Of a stretch of DNA of 64,000 bases, positions 1-9,876 are shown piece by piece. Numbering within the stretch: position 1 is the first letter of the stretch; every line of letters starts with the position of its first letter. Location: positions 21,287 to 85,286 of the forward strand of contig JALHQC010000014.1 in the NCBI GenBank assembly GCA_022842165.1, given 5' to 3'. Source of the DNA: a bacterium. GTDB taxonomy: Bacteria; Pseudomonadota; Alphaproteobacteria; Rhizobiales; Aestuariivirgaceae. The position numbers and the translations under genes are program-made. The notes under the pieces are model-generated. The model was not told where the DNA came from and did not search any database. It was given only the letters and a program-made list of their open reading frames with translations.

Positions 1-688
1 CACGCTTTCCGCGCCACCCGACGATGGGCGTGTCGAAGGCGGAAGCCAGAAGCTTCTCGCCGGGCTTCCAGCGCCGCTGCTGCGTGTTGCCGGTTTCTAC
101 TCCCGGCACCACCTGGCCGCCGAAACCGATCTCGTAGGCCGCCTCGCGGCGCGGGAACTCCCACGGGTTGCCGTGATCGAGCCAGTTTTCCGGCAATTCC
201 ACTTGCCAGCCGTCGACGATCTTCTGCCGGAACAGGCCGTGATTATAGCGGATGCCATAGCCATAGGCTGGAATGTCGAGGCTCGCCATGCTCTCCATGA
301 AGCAGGCGGCAAGCCGGCCAAGCCCGCCATTGCCCAGTGCCGCATCGGGCTCGAGGGCCTGCACGAGGTCGAAATCGACATTCAGTTCCTGCAGCGCCGT
401 GTTGAAGGCACCGCTCAATTCGAGGTTGGTCAGCGCATCGCGCAGCAGCCGGCCGATGAGGAATTCGAGCGAGAGATAATAGACGCGCTTGGCTTTCGCG
501 TGATAGGCGCGCCTCGTCGATTCCATCCAGCGATCGATGATGCGGTCGCGGAGCGCAAGGATCGTGGCGTTCAGCCAGTCGTGACGCTTGGCGACAACCG
601 GATCCTTGCCGATCGAATAGGCGAGCTTTTCAAGGATCTCGGCGCGGATGGCCTCTGGAGTGGTTCCGCGCGGCGCTGGCTTGTTCAT
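1..688 (-). CDS. glgP: glycogen phosphorylase, N-terminal part (runs off the left edge)
   Basis: Phosphorolyses alpha-1,4-glucan ends to glucose-1-phosphate (GT35 family, PLP enzyme, cytoplasmic). About 229 N-terminal codons are present, starting MNKPAPRGTTPEAIRAEI. Hallmarks of the family N-terminal half are visible: YYLSLEFLIGR, ALGNGGLGRLAACFMESMA and YGIRYNHGLFRQKI. The catalytic C-terminal half with the PLP lysine lies outside the window. The start at 688 is the first ATG ahead of the conserved helix. A promoter with an embedded dyad is predicted about 80 bp upstream. No other glg gene is visible in the window. Confidence 0.93.
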   Translation of the reverse strand, partial: MNKPAPRGTTPEAIRAEILEKLAYSIGKDPVVAKRHDWLNATILALRDRIIDRWMESTRRAYHAKAKRVYYLSLEFLIGRLLRDALTNLELSGAFNTALQELNVDFDLVQALEPDAALGNGGLGRLAACFMESMASLDIPAYGYGIRYNHGLFRQKIVDGWQVELPENWLDHGNPWEFPRREAAYEIGFGGQVVPGVETGNTQQRRWKPGEKLLASAFDTPIVGWRGKR

Positions 689-765
689 CTGTCGCTTCTT
701 TCCGTCCCGCTGTGCAGGGATGCGCTTATAGGAGAACCATCACAGCTTGCACACTGTAAGACCCA

Positions 766-794
766 TAATAAATCAGATGGGTTGATTTATTCAA
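766..794 (-). promoter_or_regulatory. predicted glgP promoter with an embedded perfect dyad
   Basis: On the minus strand a TTGAAT box (794-789) and a TTATTA box (771-766) are 17 bp apart and lie upstream of glgP. A perfect 9-bp inverted repeat, AATAAATCA and TGATTTATT with a 7-base spacer (767-791), covers the spacer and most of the -10 box. The arrangement suggests repressor binding over the promoter. The regulator is unknown. Confidence 0.45.
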
Positions 795-840
795 CGTCTT
801 TCTGAGGTGCGTACCTGATTTCCTGCTGGCGGCGGCACGG

Positions 841-1704
841 CTATTGCGTCGCGGACAGTGTGGCGACGGCGCCCATGATGAGGGCAATCCCCCCCCATTG
901 GCCCGCCGAGACCTTTTCCTTGAGGAAAACCATGGCCAGCATCACCGCGAGTGCGCCATAGGCGGAAATCCCGATCGCCGCGAACTCCTTGCCCGGAAAC
1001 AACCCGGAGAGATTGACGGCGATGACGCCCAGCACGTCGAGCGCGCCCATGGCGAAAATGGCGATCCAGTGATTGCTCCTCAGGGGCGCAGGCCTGGCCT
1101 CGCTGAGCATGAAGGGGATGATGGTGACGAGCGCCGTGAGCCGGGAAAGCCAGGTCGCCTCGATGGCGCCTACCGAAACCGCTGCATTTTGCCCAAGGAT
1201 GATGGAGGAGGAATAGCCCAAGGCCGCCATCACCGCGAAGAACAGGAGCGTTGGCATCTTGCCCGGCTCCACCGCGTTGATGCCGCCGTCGGGCGTGCCC
1301 GAACGCGCCACGATGACGGCGCCCAGCAGCGTTGCCGCCACGCAGGCCCATTGCAGCCATGTGGGTTCGAGGCCGTTGGCAACGCTCCACAGCACCGCCA
1401 GCACCGGATAGCCTGCGGTCAGCGGCCCGACCAGCGAGATGGGCCCCAGGCTGAAGGCCTTGAATAATCCGCCGACGCCGAAGCCATAGGCAAGGCCCAG
1501 AAGGAAGCCCTCGCCAATCCCGGCCCAGGAGGCCGTCCAGATCGTGCCGTCGTAGATCACATAGAAGCTGAGCAGGATGCCGCCCGACACCATGACATAG
1601 GCCGCCATGCGGAAGGCCCCGATGCGGGCCGCATTGCCGCGCGCCAGCAGGTCGTGCAGCGACCAGCACAGCGCAGCCGAGATGCCGAACAGGACGGCGA
1701 TCAT
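841..1704 (-). CDS. DMT-superfamily (EamA-type) transporter
   Basis: Inner-membrane permease of 287 aa with about ten hydrophobic helices in two EamA repeats; substrate unknown. The chosen start begins MIAVLFGISAALCWSLHDLLARG, the usual EamA N-terminus. A longer reading to 1860 adds a Cys-rich, unrelated-looking leader and was not used. The second repeat ends with LKEKVSAGQWGGIALIMGAV, typical of the family C-terminus. It diverges from the serine dehydratase gene and is transcribed towards glgP. Confidence 0.85.
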   Translation of the reverse strand: MIAVLFGISAALCWSLHDLLARGNAARIGAFRMAAYVMVSGGILLSFYVIYDGTIWTASWAGIGEGFLLGLAYGFGVGGLFKAFSLGPISLVGPLTAGYPVLAVLWSVANGLEPTWLQWACVAATLLGAVIVARSGTPDGGINAVEPGKMPTLLFFAVMAALGYSSSIILGQNAAVSVGAIEATWLSRLTALVTIIPFMLSEARPAPLRSNHWIAIFAMGALDVLGVIAVNLSGLFPGKEFAAIGISAYGALAVMLAMVFLKEKVSAGQWGGIALIMGAVATLSATQ

Positions 1705-1884
1705 GTTCCTGGAATTCCCCCATTCGCAGGATTGGCCCCGCTGTTGCAAGCGACAACAGCATGAGTAGGCGCCCAAGTGAATTGCAAATGCCTCATGCCC
1801 ACAGACCGGCCCGCTGACGTTTCCATTCGATAATGCGGCAGACTGGGCTATGCTGGGCACGAATATCCATGATTGAAGGTGCTG

Positions 1885-3273
1885 ATGTTCCTTTCCGTAT
1901 TCGACATCTTCAAGATCGGCATCGGCCCGTCGAGCTCACATACCGTGGGGCCGATGGTGGCGGCGGCCCGCTTCCTGCGGATGGCGGCGGCGGCCTCCCT
2001 GCCGCATACCGGGCGGCTGACGGTGACGCTTCATGGTTCCCTCGCCTTCACCGGCAAGGGCCACGGCACCGACCGCGCGGTGATCCTGGGCCTCGCCGGC
2101 GAGCGCCCCGACAGCATGGACCCCGACCGGGTGGACAGCGTCCTCCAGGCGATGGCCGAGAAGGGCCGGATCGAGCTTGGCAATGGCCACCGGCTGGGCT
2201 TCACGCCGGCGCGCGACGTGATCTTCGACTATGGCCCGGCCCTGAAGGGCCATGCCAATGGCATGGTCTTCCGCATTCTGGACGATGACAACAACACGCT
2301 GCTGTCGGAGACCTACTTCTCGATCGGCGGCGGCTTCGTGCAGACCGAGGCCGAACGCATGGCGTCGATATCGGCGGACAAGGCGGCGGTGCCGCTGCCG
2401 GATGTGCCCTACCCCTTCCGCACGGCCAACGAGATGCTGGCGATGGGGCGGAGCTCCGGCCTTTCGATCGCGGCGATGAAGCGGGCGAACGAGACGGTGT
2501 CGCAGAGTGACGATGAACTCGACGCCAATCTCGATCGCATCTGGGCCGCCATGCGCGACTGCATGAACCGGGGCCTGAGCCTTAGCGGCACGCTGCCGGG
2601 CGGCCTCAAGGTGAAGCGCCGCGCCGCCGAGATTCACCGGCAGTTGAAGGACGAGCAGGGCAACAACGCCATCCAGCCACACCGCATCATGGACTGGCTC
2701 TCGGTCTATGCGATGTCGGTGAACGAGGAGAATGCGGCCGGAGGCCGGGTGGTGACGGCCCCGACGAATGGCGCGGCCGGCGTCATCCCGGCGACCATCC
2801 GCTATTATCTCGACCATTGCCTGGGTGCCGATGCCCCGGGGATCCGCACCTTCCTGCTGGCGGCCGCGGCGATCGGCGGGCTCATCAAGCATAATGCCTC
2901 GATCTCCGGCGCCGAAGTGGGCTGCCAGGGCGAAGTGGGCTCGGCTTCCGCCATGGCCGCCGCCGGACTTTGCGCTGCTTTGGGCGGCAGCAACGAGCAG
3001 GTGGAGAACGCCGCCGAAATCGCCCTCGAGCATCACCTCGGCATGACCTGCGATCCGGTGGGCGGTCTCGTGCAGGTGCCCTGCATCGAGCGCAACGCCT
3101 TTGGCGCGGTGAAAGCCGTCACCGCGGCGTCTCTCGCGCTGCGCGGCGATGGCACGCATCTGGTGCCGCTCGACACCTGTGTTGAAACCATGCGCCAGAC
3201 GGGGCTCGACATGAGCGAGAGGTATAAGGAAACCTCGACCGGCGGCCTTGCGGTGAACGTGGTGGAGTGCTGA
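1885..3273 (+). CDS. sdaA: L-serine ammonia-lyase (iron-sulfur dependent)
   Basis: Deaminates L-serine to pyruvate and ammonia using a [4Fe-4S] cluster. The 462-aa protein is a single-chain SdaA-type enzyme: the beta domain begins with [16 protein letters not shown] and the alpha domain carries [26 protein letters not shown] and [16 protein letters not shown], which supply the cluster cysteines. ATG at 1885 is preferred over the TTG at 1873 because it is preceded by AAGG at 6-8 bp and gives the family's short N-terminus. An acyl-CoA dehydrogenase gene follows after 10 bp and may be co-transcribed. Confidence 0.95.
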   Translation: MFLSVFDIFKIGIGPSSSHTVGPMVAAARFLRMAAAASLPHTGRLTVTLHGSLAFTGKGHGTDRAVILGLAGERPDSMDPDRVDSVLQAMAEKGRIELGNGHRLGFTPARDVIFDYGPALKGHANGMVFRILDDDNNTLLSETYFSIGGGFVQTEAERMASISADKAAVPLPDVPYPFRTANEMLAMGRSSGLSIAAMKRANETVSQSDDELDANLDRIWAAMRDCMNRGLSLSGTLPGGLKVKRRAAEIHRQLKDEQGNNAIQPHRIMDWLSVYAMSVNEENAAGGRVVTAPTNGAAGVIPATIRYYLDHCLGADAPGIRTFLLAAAAIGGLIKHNASISGAEVGCQGEVGSASAMAAAGLCAALGGSNEQVENAAEIALEHHLGMTCDPVGGLVQVPCIERNAFGAVKAVTAASLALRGDGTHLVPLDTCVETMRQTGLDMSERYKETSTGGLAVNVVEC

Positions 3274-3283
3274 TACTGGCCTC

Positions 3284-5053
3284 ATGCCAGTCTATAGAGC
3301 ACCGCTTCACGATCATCTCTTCTGCCTCTACGATGTGCTCGGCTTCGAGGCGCACACGAGGCTTCCCGGCTTCGAGGGCTTCCCGCGCGATGTGATCGAG
3401 GCCGTCCTCGAACAGGCGGGCCGCTTTGCAGCCGAGGTGATCTTTCCCCTGAACCGTTCTGCCGACGAGCAGGGCGCGCGCTTCGAGAATGGCGTGGTCA
3501 GCCTTCCCGATGGCTTTCATGAGGCCTATCGCGCGCTGGTCGATGGCGGCTGGCCGGCGCTGACCTGCGAGCCCGAGCATGGCGGCCAGGGCATGCCGCA
3601 CATGATCAACATCCTCTTCGAGGAAATGCTCAATGCCGCCTGCCTGTCCTTCGGGCTGTTTCCGGGCCTGACGCGCGGCGCCTATGTGGCGATCGCCCAG
3701 CACGGCAACGCGGAGCAGCAGGCGCTCTATGCCCCAAGGCTTGCGAGCGGCGAGTGGGCAGGCTCGATGTGCCTGACCGAGGCCCATTGCGGTACCGACC
3801 TTGGTCTCTTGAAGACGCAAGCCGTGCCGCAGGCCGATGGCAGCTACGCGATCAGCGGCACCAAGATCTTCATCTCGGCGGGCGAGCATGATCTGGCGCC
3901 CAACATCATCTATCTTGTGCTGGCGCGGCTTCCCGATGCGCCGCAGGGCTCGAAAGGCATCAGCATGTTTCTGGTGCCAAAGGTTCTGGCGGATGGCGAT
4001 GGGGCTCTGCGTGAACGCAACGCCGTCTCCTGCGGGGCGATCGAGCACAAGATGGGCATTCACGGCTGCCCGACCTGCGTGATGAATTTCGATGGCGCCA
4101 CGGGCTGGCTCGTCGGCGAGGCGCATCAGGGGTTGAGAGCGATGTTCGCCATGATGAACACCGAGCGGATCGCGGTTGGCATCCATGGGCTCGGCATCGC
4201 CGAGGCCTCGTACCAGAACGCTGTTGCCTATTCCCGCGAGCGCCTGCAGGGCCGGGCACCTTCGGGACCACGCGAACCTGCAAGACCGGCGGACCCCATC
4301 ATCGTGCATCCCGATGTGCGCCGCATGCTGCTGACGCAGAAGGCCCTCACCGAAGGCTGCCGCATGCTGGCACTGTGGACGGCACAGGCGCTCGATGTCT
4401 CGGAGCGCGCCGCCGATCCGGCGGAACGTCAGCAGGCGGATCGTTTCGTGGCGCTGATGACTCCTGTCGTGAAGGCCTTCTTGACCGACTGCGGCAGCGA
4501 GGTCGCCAATCTCGGCGTGCAGGTGCTGGGCGGCCACGGCTTCATCCGCGCCAATGGGCAGGAGCAATATGTCCGCGACGTGCGCATCACCCAGATCTAT
4601 GAAGGCACCAACGGCGTGCAGGCGATGGATCTGCTTGGCCGCAAGGTGCTGCATCTCGATCTCTTCGAGAGCTATGCCCGCCCCGTCGCCGATTTCATCG
4701 AAGCCCATGACGATGACGGGCCTCTGGAGGAGTTCCTGGCACCGCTCGCTGCGGCTCATGACCTGCTTGCCGATGCAACGGAGCTGCTGCGCCAGCGCGC
4801 CGCATCGCATCCCGAGGAGATTGGCGCCGCAGCTTCCGACTACATGCGCCTCTTCGCCTTGAATGCGCTGGCCTTCCTTTGGGTCCGCACGGCGAAGGTG
4901 TCGCTGCCGAAGAGCAATGATGAATTCCACCGCGCCAAACTCGCCACCGCGCGCTTCTTCACGCAGCGCATCCTGCCGCAGACGGCGGCGCTCCACGCCA
5001 TGATCACCGCCGGCGCGGCGAGCGTGATGGAGATGGACGAGGCGATGTTCTGA
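3284..5053 (+). CDS. acyl-CoA dehydrogenase, DmdC-like (about 590 aa)
   Basis: FAD-dependent alpha,beta-dehydrogenation of an acyl-CoA. The 589-aa length, with an N-terminal extension and an extra C-terminal domain, fits the branch that includes 3-methylmercaptopropionyl-CoA dehydrogenase (DmdC) rather than the 380-aa fatty-acid enzymes. Visible motifs are MCLTEAHCGTDLG (FAD and substrate binding), GGHGFIRANGQEQYVRD, and YEGTNGVQAMDLLGRK with the likely catalytic Glu. No other DMSP or beta-oxidation gene is nearby, so the substrate is undetermined. It lies 10 bp after sdaA. Confidence 0.88.
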   Translation: MPVYRAPLHDHLFCLYDVLGFEAHTRLPGFEGFPRDVIEAVLEQAGRFAAEVIFPLNRSADEQGARFENGVVSLPDGFHEAYRALVDGGWPALTCEPEHGGQGMPHMINILFEEMLNAACLSFGLFPGLTRGAYVAIAQHGNAEQQALYAPRLASGEWAGSMCLTEAHCGTDLGLLKTQAVPQADGSYAISGTKIFISAGEHDLAPNIIYLVLARLPDAPQGSKGISMFLVPKVLADGDGALRERNAVSCGAIEHKMGIHGCPTCVMNFDGATGWLVGEAHQGLRAMFAMMNTERIAVGIHGLGIAEASYQNAVAYSRERLQGRAPSGPREPARPADPIIVHPDVRRMLLTQKALTEGCRMLALWTAQALDVSERAADPAERQQADRFVALMTPVVKAFLTDCGSEVANLGVQVLGGHGFIRANGQEQYVRDVRITQIYEGTNGVQAMDLLGRKVLHLDLFESYARPVADFIEAHDDDGPLEEFLAPLAAAHDLLADATELLRQRAASHPEEIGAAASDYMRLFALNALAFLWVRTAKVSLPKSNDEFHRAKLATARFFTQRILPQTAALHAMITAGAASVMEMDEAMF

Positions 5054-5226
5054 CCGTCAGCCCGGCCCATCGCGGCAGCAAAGCTGGGCCCCCGCCTTCG
5101 GGGGCAACGGGATATGGAAGCGCACACCCCTTCGAACCGTCATCCTCCGCGCAGGCGGAGGACCCAGCTTTCCGCATATATGGTGGCTGAGGGATGGGCC
5201 GCCCGGAACGAGTCCGGCGATGACAG
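5054..5226. repeat. family B intergenic palindromic repeat, copy 1
   Basis: Between the acyl-CoA dehydrogenase and pgi stop codons. It contains AAAGCTGGGCCCCC with a hairpin CCCCCGCC-TT-CGGGGGC, and further on CCGTCATCCTCCGC followed by GGAGGACCCAGCTTTC, so AAAGCTGGG and CCCAGCTTT form an outer dyad. It ends near TGACAG. Similar modules recur at 6872-6963 and 47418-47497. Confidence 0.6.
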
Positions 5227-5239
5227 AATATGGGAGATA

Positions 5240-6853
5240 TCACTTCAAGCCGCGCAGATATTCGCTCAAGCCCGCGGTCGAGGCGTCGAGCCCCTCAGTG
5301 CTCTTCCTGCCTTCGATCACCGCCTGCAATCCCGTCGCCAGTTCCTTGCCGAGTTCCACGCCCCATTGGTCGAAGGCGTTGATGTTCCAGATGGCAGCCT
5401 CCGTGAACACGCGATGTTCATAGAGCGCGATGAGGCAGCCGAGCGTGAAGGGATCGAGCGTCTTGTAGGCGAGGGTGACCGACGGCCGGTTGCCGGTGAA
5501 GACGCGATGCGGTGCCAATGTCTTCGCCTCGGCCTTCGGCTTCCCCATGTTGATGAGCTGGGCTTCCGCTTCCTTCAGCGTGCGGCCCTTCATGAGGGCC
5601 TGGGATTGCGCGAGGCAATTGGCGATGAGCAGCGCGTGGTGTTCCGGCATTCCCTTTTCATGCGGTTCGGCGGCGATCAGGAACTCGACCGGAATAATGT
5701 CCGTACCCTGATGAAGCAGCTGGAAGAAGGCATGCTGGCCATTGGTGCCGGGCTCGCCCCACACGATGGGGCCGGTCGCGCCCCTGACTGCTGCACCTGT
5801 TTTCGTCACCCGCTTACCGTTCGATTCCATGTCGAGCTGCTGCAGATAGGCGGGAAAGCGCGACAGGCGCTGGTCGTAGGGGATAATGGCGCGCGAGGGA
5901 TAGCCGCAGACATTGCGGTGCCACACGCCGAGAAGCCCCATGAGCATGGGAAGGTTCTGCAGCACCGGCGCTTCGCGGAAATGCCTGTCCATCGCATGGC
6001 CGCCATCGAGGAAGCGGCCGAAATTCTCAGGGCCAATGGCGATCATCAGCGGCAGCCCGATCGCCGACCAGATCGAATAGCGCCCGCCGACCCAATCCCA
6101 GAAGCCGAAGATGCGGTTTTCCGAAATGCCGAAATCCTTGACCTTGGGGATCGCCGTCGAGATCGCCGCGAAGTGAGCGGCAACCTTGTCCTCGCCGAGG
6201 CTTGAAGCGATCCACCGCCGCGCGGTTGCGGCATTGGTCATGGTCTCGATCGTCGTGAAGGTCTTGGACGCGATGAGGAACAGCGTGGTCGCGGGATCGA
6301 GCGTCTTCAGCGTGTCCGCGATATGCGCGCCATCGACGTTCGAGACATAATGAAGCCGGGGCCCGTCATGATAGGGGGCGAGCGCCAGCGTGGTCATGGC
6401 AGGCCCCAGGTCCGAGCCGCCGATGCCGATGTTGACGACATCGGTGATATTCGAGGCGCGGACCTCGCGGGCAAAATCCGCCATGGCGGCCAGCACCGCG
6501 TTCACATCCGGCATCACGTCGCGCGCCCCCACGATGACGGGCGTGTCGGCGCGGTTGCGGAGCGCGGTGTGGAGGACGGCGCGGCCCTCGGTGGTGTTGA
6601 TGATCTGGCCATCGAACATCGCGTCGCGCTTTCCCTCCACATCCGCCGCCTTCGCGAGGGAGGAGAGAAGCTTCATCGTGCGCGTGGTGACGGCGCATTT
6701 CGAATAGTCGAGCAGCAGGTCAGCCGATTTCGCCGACAGCGTATCGAAACGCTTCGCATCACGCGCGAAGGCCTTGCGCATATCGGTGGGGGCACCCGAT
6801 TTCAGATGCGCCTTCAGGTCCGCGAAGGCCTTGCGGGTGTCACCTGATGTCAT
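5240..6853 (-). CDS. pgi: glucose-6-phosphate isomerase
   Basis: Interconverts glucose-6-phosphate and fructose-6-phosphate in the cytoplasm. The 537-aa protein has both SIS-type halves: [13 protein letters not shown] near residues 141-153, the phosphate-binding [13 protein letters not shown] near 200, and [18 protein letters not shown] near 365. Length is normal for the family. It is monocistronic in appearance and flanked on both sides by family B palindromic repeats. Orientation is convergent with the acyl-CoA dehydrogenase gene. Confidence 0.97.
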   Translation of the reverse strand: MTSGDTRKAFADLKAHLKSGAPTDMRKAFARDAKRFDTLSAKSADLLLDYSKCAVTTRTMKLLSSLAKAADVEGKRDAMFDGQIINTTEGRAVLHTALRNRADTPVIVGARDVMPDVNAVLAAMADFAREVRASNITDVVNIGIGGSDLGPAMTTLALAPYHDGPRLHYVSNVDGAHIADTLKTLDPATTLFLIASKTFTTIETMTNAATARRWIASSLGEDKVAAHFAAISTAIPKVKDFGISENRIFGFWDWVGGRYSIWSAIGLPLMIAIGPENFGRFLDGGHAMDRHFREAPVLQNLPMLMGLLGVWHRNVCGYPSRAIIPYDQRLSRFPAYLQQLDMESNGKRVTKTGAAVRGATGPIVWGEPGTNGQHAFFQLLHQGTDIIPVEFLIAAEPHEKGMPEHHALLIANCLAQSQALMKGRTLKEAEAQLINMGKPKAEAKTLAPHRVFTGNRPSVTLAYKTLDPFTLGCLIALYEHRVFTEAAIWNINAFDQWGVELGKELATGLQAVIEGRKSTEGLDASTAGLSEYLRGLK

Positions 6854-6871
6854 GTCTGCCCCCTAGAGATC

Positions 6872-6963
6872 CGTCACCCCGGCGAAGGCGGGGGCTCCGC
6901 TTCTTACAACGGGATGCAGGCGAGGGGAAGAAAGCTGGGCCCCGGCGTGTCACCGGGGTGACG
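6872..6963. repeat. family B intergenic palindromic repeat, copy 2
   Basis: Outer dyad CGTCACCCC at 6872-6880 and GGGGTGACG ending at 6963. Inside are the hairpin-forming GGCGAAGGCGGGGGC and the shared module AAAGCTGGGCCCC. It fills the gap between pgi and pheT. Confidence 0.65.
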
Positions 6964-6974
6964 TGCTGTTGGGG

Positions 6975-9368
6975 CTAGCTCCTGAGCGTTCCGCCGGTGG
7001 CCTTCGTCACCGCTGCCACGATCTTCGCGGAAACGGCTTCGATCTCGGGTTCGGTCAGTGTCTTGTCCTTCGGCTGCAGCGTCACTTCGATCGCCAGCGA
7101 AGTCTTGCCACCCTCGAGCTTGTAGAGATCGAAGACGGTGACATCGCTGATCAGCGCCTTGTCCGCGCCCTTTGCGGCCTTGACGAGCTTTTCGGCCTCG
7201 ACCGCGTCATCGACCACGAAGGCGAAGTCGCGCGACAGCGGCAGGAGATCGGAGGTGTTGAGTGCTGCGCGCGTGGCGCTCTTGGCCTTCGAGCCCGGCA
7301 CGGCGTTGAGGATCACTTCAAAAGCAACCAGCGGGCCCTTCACATCCATTGCCGCCAGAATGCGCGGATGGATTTCGCCGAAATGCCCAAGCTTGTTCTG
7401 CGGCCCCATCTGGATGGTGCCGGAGCGCCCGGGGTGATACCACGATGGCGCGCCGGCGATGACCTGCACGTTTGCAACAGGAGCGCCAGCGGCTTCGAGC
7501 ACCGCCAGCGCATCGGCCTTGGCGTCATAGGCGTCAACTGCGCGGGCGCCGCCATGCACGTTGCGGCCCGTGACGGCGCCACGCCTTATGCCGGCGGCGC
7601 GCAGGGTTTCGTCTTTCGGCGCATCGCCCGCATAGGCATGGCCCACTTCGGCCAGCATCATGTCGGCAAAGCCGCGGTCGCTGTTGCGCCCGGCGGCGGC
7701 GATGAGGTTCGGCAGCAGCGAGGGCCGCATGTCGGAGAGTTCCGAGGAGATCGGATTGGCGAGCTTCAGCTCCGCCTGCCCGCCGCCGAACAGCCTTGCG
7801 TGCTCCTCGGGCAGGAAGGCCCAGGTGATCGCCTCGTTGAAGCCGCGTGACGCCAGCATGCGCCTCGCCGCCAGCATGCGCTTCTGCAACGGGTTCAGCA
7901 CCGGCTTCGCGATGGCGCTCGGCCGCTCCATGGGCTGGGGCGGAATGTTGTCGAGGCCATGGATGCGGGCGACTTCCTCGACGAGATCGGCTTCGCCATG
8001 AATATCGGGCCGCCACGAGGGCACCGCGCAATCGAGCGTATCGGCCATCTCGTTCACCCCGAAGCCGAGTGCTGCGAGAATGGATTTCTGGCTCGTCACC
8101 GGAACATCGGCTCCGGCCAGCGACGCAACGCGCGTCTTGCGCAGGCTGTAGATGCGCGAGGTGCTGGGCACCTGACCCGCCATCACCACATGCGAGGCCT
8201 CGCCACCGCAAAGCTCGAGGATCATGCGGGTGGCGATTTCCGAGCCGGTGACCGTGAAGGCGGGATCGACGCCGCGCTCGAAACGGTAACGCGCATCTGA
8301 ATTGATGCCGAGCCTGCGGCCCGTGGCCGCTGTGCGCAACGGATCGAACCAGGCTGACTCGAGGAACACATCGGTCGTCTCTTCCGTGCAGCTCGAGCGC
8401 GTGCCGCCGATGATGCCGGCAATCGCCTCTGGCCCCGCGTCATCGGCAATCACCGTCATTTCCGGCGAGAGCGTATAGCTCCTGTTGTCGAGCGCTTCGA
8501 GCGTTTCGCCGTCCTTCGCCAGACGCGCGCGGATATTGCCTGAGACCTTCGCCGCATCGAATGCATGCAGCGGGCGGCCATGGGCGAAAGTGATGTAGTT
8601 GGTGATGTCGACGAGCGTCGAGATGGGACGCAGCCCGATGGCGCGCAAGCGGCGCTGCAGCCATTGGGGTGAGGGGCCGTTCTTCACGCCGCGGATATAG
8701 CGGCCGACGAACAGCGGACAGGGCTTCGTATCATTGTTGGGAAAATCGAGCGACACGGCGATGGGCGAGTCGAACGTGCCGGTGACGGGCTTCACATCAA
8801 GCGGCTTCAGTTTGCCGAGGCCCTTCGCCGCCAGATCGCGGGCGATGCCGTAGATGCCCAGCGCATCCGGGCGATTGGGCGTGACCTTCACATAGATCAT
8901 CGGGTCATCGAGGCCGAGCGCCGTGGCGGCGGGCGTGCCGACGGGCCACTTCTCGTCCACCTCGATGATGCCGTTGTGCTCGTCCGAGATCAGCAGCTCG
9001 CGTTCCGAGCACAGCATGGCCTGGGATTCGACGCCGCGGATGGTGGCGGGCGAGAACACAGCACCCGTTGCAGGAATCGTGACGCCCGGCAGTGCGATGA
9101 TGGCCTTGATGCCGGTGCGCGCATTGGGCGCGCCGCAGACGACCTGCTTCACGCCGTCCTTGGTCTCGACAACGCATTGCCTGAGCTTGTCGGCATTGGG
9201 GTGCTTCTCGGCCAGCGTCACATGCGCGACCGTGAAGTCCTTGAGCAGCCGTCCGGCATCGGAGACGTCTTCAACTTCGAGGCCAACGCCGACGAGGCCC
9301 TCGCAGATCTCGTCGATGGTGGTGGTGGTGTCGAGATAGTCTTTCAGCCAGGAGAGGGTGAATTTCAT
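6975..9368 (-). CDS. pheT: phenylalanine--tRNA ligase, beta subunit
   Basis: Beta chain of the alpha2-beta2 PheRS that charges tRNA-Phe. The 797-aa protein begins MKFTLSWLKDYLDTT. It has the OB-fold tRNA-binding domain (around residues 40-150, with VVCGAPNARTG), the B3/B4 editing region, the B5 domain, a catalytic-like core and the C-terminal anticodon-binding (FDX-ACB) domain. In most alphaproteobacteria pheT directly follows pheS; here a nuclease gene and two palindromic repeats lie between them. The only gene immediately upstream on this strand is that nuclease, 6 bp away. Confidence 0.97.
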   Translation of the reverse strand: MKFTLSWLKDYLDTTTTIDEICEGLVGVGLEVEDVSDAGRLLKDFTVAHVTLAEKHPNADKLRQCVVETKDGVKQVVCGAPNARTGIKAIIALPGVTIPATGAVFSPATIRGVESQAMLCSERELLISDEHNGIIEVDEKWPVGTPAATALGLDDPMIYVKVTPNRPDALGIYGIARDLAAKGLGKLKPLDVKPVTGTFDSPIAVSLDFPNNDTKPCPLFVGRYIRGVKNGPSPQWLQRRLRAIGLRPISTLVDITNYITFAHGRPLHAFDAAKVSGNIRARLAKDGETLEALDNRSYTLSPEMTVIADDAGPEAIAGIIGGTRSSCTEETTDVFLESAWFDPLRTAATGRRLGINSDARYRFERGVDPAFTVTGSEIATRMILELCGGEASHVVMAGQVPSTSRIYSLRKTRVASLAGADVPVTSQKSILAALGFGVNEMADTLDCAVPSWRPDIHGEADLVEEVARIHGLDNIPPQPMERPSAIAKPVLNPLQKRMLAARRMLASRGFNEAITWAFLPEEHARLFGGGQAELKLANPISSELSDMRPSLLPNLIAAAGRNSDRGFADMMLAEVGHAYAGDAPKDETLRAAGIRRGAVTGRNVHGGARAVDAYDAKADALAVLEAAGAPVANVQVIAGAPSWYHPGRSGTIQMGPQNKLGHFGEIHPRILAAMDVKGPLVAFEVILNAVPGSKAKSATRAALNTSDLLPLSRDFAFVVDDAVEAEKLVKAAKGADKALISDVTVFDLYKLEGGKTSLAIEVTLQPKDKTLTEPEIEAVSAKIVAAVTKATGGTLRS

Positions 9369-9374
9369 GATGTC

Positions 9375-9866
9375 TTACTTTCCTTGTCCGGCAATTGACT
9401 TCCCCTCACCTGCCGCTTCGCGGCTGTCCTCTCCCGCAAGCGGGAGCGGATGACCTGCGCCTTCAACCTCTCCCGCGCGCGGGAGAGGACGCCCCGCTGC
9501 AAGTGGGGCAGGTGAGGGGGAGTGAGCAAGAGCTTCGCGGATCGCCATCGTGGCCTGATCCATGGCTTGCAGCACTTCGCTGTTCTGGAGTCGGATGATC
9601 TTGTAGCCAAGCTGTTCGAGATGGGCGGTGCGTCGTTTGTCCGAAGCAATCTCGGCATCCGCGGAATGCGTGGCGCCATCCACTTCGACGATCACTTTCT
9701 GCTCGCGGCAGAGAAAATCGGCGATGTAGTGACCTGCCGGAGCTTGCCGGATGAATTTGTGGCCATCGAGCTTGCGGTTGCGGAGTTCCTGCCAGAGCTT
9801 TTTCTCGGCCGCCGTTTCGTTCTTGCGGAGTTGGCGGGCGAGTATCGTCTTTGCGCCATCACGCAT
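9375..9866 (-). CDS. DUF559 (Vsr-like endonuclease fold) protein inserted between pheS and pheT
   Basis: A 163-aa protein of the DUF559 family, which shares the PD-(D/E)XK-like fold of very-short-patch repair endonucleases. KLWQELRNRKLDGHKFIR, HYIADFLC and VIVEVDGATHS give the expected Asp and Glu of the nuclease core. ATG at 9866 is preceded by a purine-rich site that belongs to repeat copy A2. After about residue 120 the chain no longer resembles DUF559 but reads through repeat copy A1, giving a Pro/Gly/Arg-rich tail. Biological role is unproven; both edges are repeat-derived. GTG at 9884 is a possible longer start. Confidence 0.8.
   Translation of the reverse strand: MRDGAKTILARQLRKNETAAEKKLWQELRNRKLDGHKFIRQAPAGHYIADFLCREQKVIVEVDGATHSADAEIASDKRRTAHLEQLGYKIIRLQNSEVLQAMDQATMAIREALAHSPSPAPLAAGRPLPRAGEVEGAGHPLPLAGEDSREAAGEGKSIAGQGK
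9403..9519. repeat. family A double-hairpin palindromic repeat, copy 1
   Basis: A perfect 13-bp outer dyad, CCCCTCACCTGCC (9403-9415) and GGCAGGTGAGGGG (9507-9519), encloses two hairpins, CTCCCGC-AA-GCGGGAG and a second CTCTCCCGCGCGCGGGAGAG. It forms the 3' end of the DUF559 reading frame. Confidence 0.8.
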
Positions 9867-9876
9867 GATCAGACTC

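Noticed and set aside
3119..4996. Long minus-strand reading frame (625 codons) opposite the acyl-CoA dehydrogenase
   Set aside because: It mirrors a well-conserved gene, has no recognisable domain, and is rich in Arg, His and Gly as expected from antisense of GC-rich coding DNA.
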